Source of the DNA: JBBDJB01 sp040880125
Lineage (GTDB): Bacteria; Planctomycetota; Planctomycetia; Pirellulales; JBBDJB01
Assembly (NCBI GenBank): GCA_040880125.1
Contig: JBBDJB010000015.1
Coordinates: 1-6,629, forward strand
Length of the DNA: 6,629 bases
Direction: 5' to 3'
Part shown: positions 4,757 to 6,629 of the stretch, piece by piece
Position numbering within the stretch: position 1 is the first letter of the stretch
Layout: each line of letters opens with the position of its first letter
Notes under the pieces: generated by a model
The model's input: the letters and a program-made list of their open reading frames with translations, nothing else
Database searches by the model: none
Told to the model about the DNA's origin: nothing
Position numbers and translations under genes: made by a program

Positions 4757-6469
4757 ATGGACGCGCATCCCTACGGCTGGTTGAGCCTGCTGCCTCCGGT
4801 GGTGGCGATCGTGCTGGCGATCGTCACGCGGCGCGTCGTCCTCTCGCTACTGCTGGGTGTGTTTGCCGGTGCGCTGATCACCACCGGCGGTGCGCCGCTG
4901 CGAGCGGTCGCCGATACGCTGGAGATCCACCTGTGGAAGACGCTCGTCGAGGAAGACAAGCTGCGCGTGTTCGCGTTCACTACGATGATGGGGGCGATGG
5001 TCGGAGTCATCAACCGCTCGGGCGGGATGCGCGGTTTGGTCGAGGCGGTTTCTACATGGGCCAATAACCGGCGACGCGGACAACTCACCGCCTGGGCGCT
5101 GGGCCTGTTGGTTTTCTTCGATGACTACGCCAACACCGTTCTGTTGGGAAGCACTCTCCGCCCGTTGACGGATCGGCTGCGGATCTCGCGCGAGAAGCTG
5201 GCCTACCTGGTCGACTCGACCGCCGCGCCGGTGGCCGGGCTGGCGCTGGTCTCCACCTGGGTGGCCGGCGAAATCAGCTACGTGCAGGAGGGGCTCGACA
5301 AGATCCAACCGGCGATCGAGGTGAGCGCGTTTAACCTCTTTCTGCTGAGCATCCCCTACCGGTTTTACGTGCTGTGGACGCTGGTCTTCGTGGCGATGGT
5401 GGCCTGGCTGCAGCGAGACTTCGGACCGATGCACCAGGCGGAAACCGATGCCGTGCGCGACGGCGTATCCGATGTACGTACTGGCACTCGAAATGGCGAT
5501 GCTGAACCTCCGCTGCCCGACCCCACTCAGCCCGACCCCCGCACGCCCTCGCGCTGGTACAACGCCGTAATCCCGGTGGTGGTCACCGTGGCCGGCATCC
5601 TCTGGCTGATGTATATCACCGGCTTGGACGCAACTGCGCCCGAGGATGCGGTCGGCGCACGCGGCGCAATGAACATCTTCGGCAATGCGGATGCCTACTA
5701 TGCACTGGTGTGGGGATCGCTGGCCGGACTGTTGACCGCGGTGGTGCTGGGGCGCGCGCAGCGATTGATGACCGGTCCACAGACGTTGGCGGTCGCCGGT
5801 GCCGGTGCGCGGCTGATGTTGCCGGCGCTGGTGATCCTGTGGCTGGCTTCGGCGCTATCGTCGCTCACCGGCAATGCTCCTTACAAAGGCGACGTCGTAC
5901 CAACTGCCGAGGCCGCAGTTGAAGAAGACGGAGCCGCCGCAGGTACAACCGGCGCTGACTCCTACCCGCTACGGTATCGCCTCTACACGGGCGAATACCT
6001 GGGCATGCTGATGGGCGACCGCCTGGCGGCGCCGCTGCTGCCGACGGTGGTGTTCATCCTGGCGGCCGGCACGGCCTTCGCCACCGGAACAAGCTGGGGG
6101 ACGATGGGCATCCTCATGCCGCTGGTCGTGCCACTGTGCTACGGCGTGCTCCGGGCCGGCGGGGCCGTCGTCTCGCCGGAGGATCCGATCCTGCTGGCAT
6201 CGGTCGGCGGCGTGTTGGCCGGGGCGATCTTCGGCGATCACTGCTCGCCGATCTCCGATACGACGATCCTCTCCTCGCAAGCCAGCGGGTGCGACCATAT
6301 CGCACACGTGCGGACACAGCTCCCCTATGCACTGACCGTGGCTGTAGTGGCAATCGTCTGCGGCACGCTGCCGGTCGGGTACGGCGTGCCGGTTTGGCCG
6401 CTGCTGGCGATCGGCTGCGTGGTGATGTGGCTGTGCTTGATGCTGGCGGGACGCAAGGTGTCTCCGTAG
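4757..6469 (+). CDS. NhaC-family Na+/H+ antiporter
   Basis: This 570-residue inner-membrane protein of the NhaC (ion transporter) superfamily probably exchanges Na+ for H+, serving sodium and pH homeostasis. It opens with GWLSLLPPVVAIVLAIVTR and a series of hydrophobic helices. Family-typical motifs are FFDDYANT (120-127), VDSTAAPVAGLALVSTW after the first repeat's core, GTSWGTMG (444-451) and GDHCSPISDTT (493-503), so both inverted halves are present. Two hydrophilic insertions interrupt it: residues about 220-266 (Asp/Pro/Arg-rich) and 371-412 (Ala/Glu/Gly-rich). They make it longer than compact NhaC proteins. The ATG at 4757 has AAGG about 9 nt upstream and leads straight into the first helix. 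Relatives include malate/Na+-lactate exchangers such as MleN, so the exact substrate is uncertain. It appears to have its own promoter. Confidence 0.93.
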   Translation: MDAHPYGWLSLLPPVVAIVLAIVTRRVVLSLLLGVFAGALITTGGAPLRAVADTLEIHLWKTLVEEDKLRVFAFTTMMGAMVGVINRSGGMRGLVEAVSTWANNRRRGQLTAWALGLLVFFDDYANTVLLGSTLRPLTDRLRISREKLAYLVDSTAAPVAGLALVSTWVAGEISYVQEGLDKIQPAIEVSAFNLFLLSIPYRFYVLWTLVFVAMVAWLQRDFGPMHQAETDAVRDGVSDVRTGTRNGDAEPPLPDPTQPDPRTPSRWYNAVIPVVVTVAGILWLMYITGLDATAPEDAVGARGAMNIFGNADAYYALVWGSLAGLLTAVVLGRAQRLMTGPQTLAVAGAGARLMLPALVILWLASALSSLTGNAPYKGDVVPTAEAAVEEDGAAAGTTGADSYPLRYRLYTGEYLGMLMGDRLAAPLLPTVVFILAAGTAFATGTSWGTMGILMPLVVPLCYGVLRAGGAVVSPEDPILLASVGGVLAGAIFGDHCSPISDTTILSSQASGCDHIAHVRTQLPYALTVAVVAIVCGTLPVGYGVPVWPLLAIGCVVMWLCLMLAGRKVSP

Positions 6470-6488
6470 GGTCTGCTGTGCGGACCCT
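6468..6488. repeat. Inverted repeat at the antiporter stop codon (possible terminator stem)
   Basis: AGGGTCTG (6468-6475) pairs with CGGACCCT (6481-6488) around a CTGTG loop, giving an 8-bp stem with one G-T pair that overlaps the TAG stop. No T-run follows, so it may stabilise the transcript end or slow polymerase but is not a standard intrinsic terminator. The remaining bases to 6629 show a looser TCCGG/CCGGA pair (6541-6545 with 6563-6567) and no supported gene. Confidence 0.35.
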
Positions 6489-6629
6489 CCCTGAGCGGAA
6501 GACTGACTTTATTCGCCCATTGAACGCGGTGACGTAGCGCTCCGGAAAGTTCGCCGAAGCAACCGGACAATGAAATGGTCCGCACACAGGTTGTGAATCT
6601 ATGCGGCTTTCGTTCGTTGCGGCGCGGAG

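Overview
The window is about 6.6 kb of GC-rich bacterial DNA with four genes, all on the + strand. In order they are mnmG (tRNA U34 modification), a response regulator with an N-terminal excisionase-type helix-turn-helix, a soluble sensor histidine kinase with a degenerate HDOD-like N-terminal half, and an NhaC-family Na+/H+ antiporter. The inverted HTH-receiver regulator, the soluble HDOD-like kinase, weak ribosome binding sites at some starts and GC-rich coding sequence suggest a planctomycete, possibly in or near the Pirellulales. This is inferred from recalled protein families; nothing in the window is diagnostic, such as rRNA.

Layout. Bases 1-58 are a short leader with no recognisable gene. 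mnmG occupies 59-1912. The largest gap, 1913-2387, has two parts. The first (1913 to about 2126) holds several short inverted repeats and no convincing gene. The second starts at a near-consensus sigma70-type promoter (TTGACT, 16 bp, TATAAT, at 2129-2156). It is followed by a leader of about 225 nt that can fold into a long closing helix with alternative pairings and carries two possible short leader ORFs with good Shine-Dalgarno sequences. The regulator (2388-2972) and kinase (best start 3088, end 4623) follow as a probable two-component pair. A 133-bp gap contains an extended -10 promoter-like element within an imperfect inverted repeat, and then the antiporter gene (4757-6469). The last 160 bases hold an inverted repeat at the antiporter stop codon and no supported gene.

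How the genes work together. MnmG is a housekeeping enzyme that works with MnmE, which is not in the window. The regulator and kinase are adjacent, so the kinase probably phosphorylates Asp119 of the regulator. The kinase has no evident membrane segment, so the signal is probably cytoplasmic. The antiporter appears to have its own promoter, and its functional link to the two-component pair is unproven. The part most worth a second look is the regulator's leader RNA, where short ORFs, Shine-Dalgarno sequences and mutually exclusive helices overlap.
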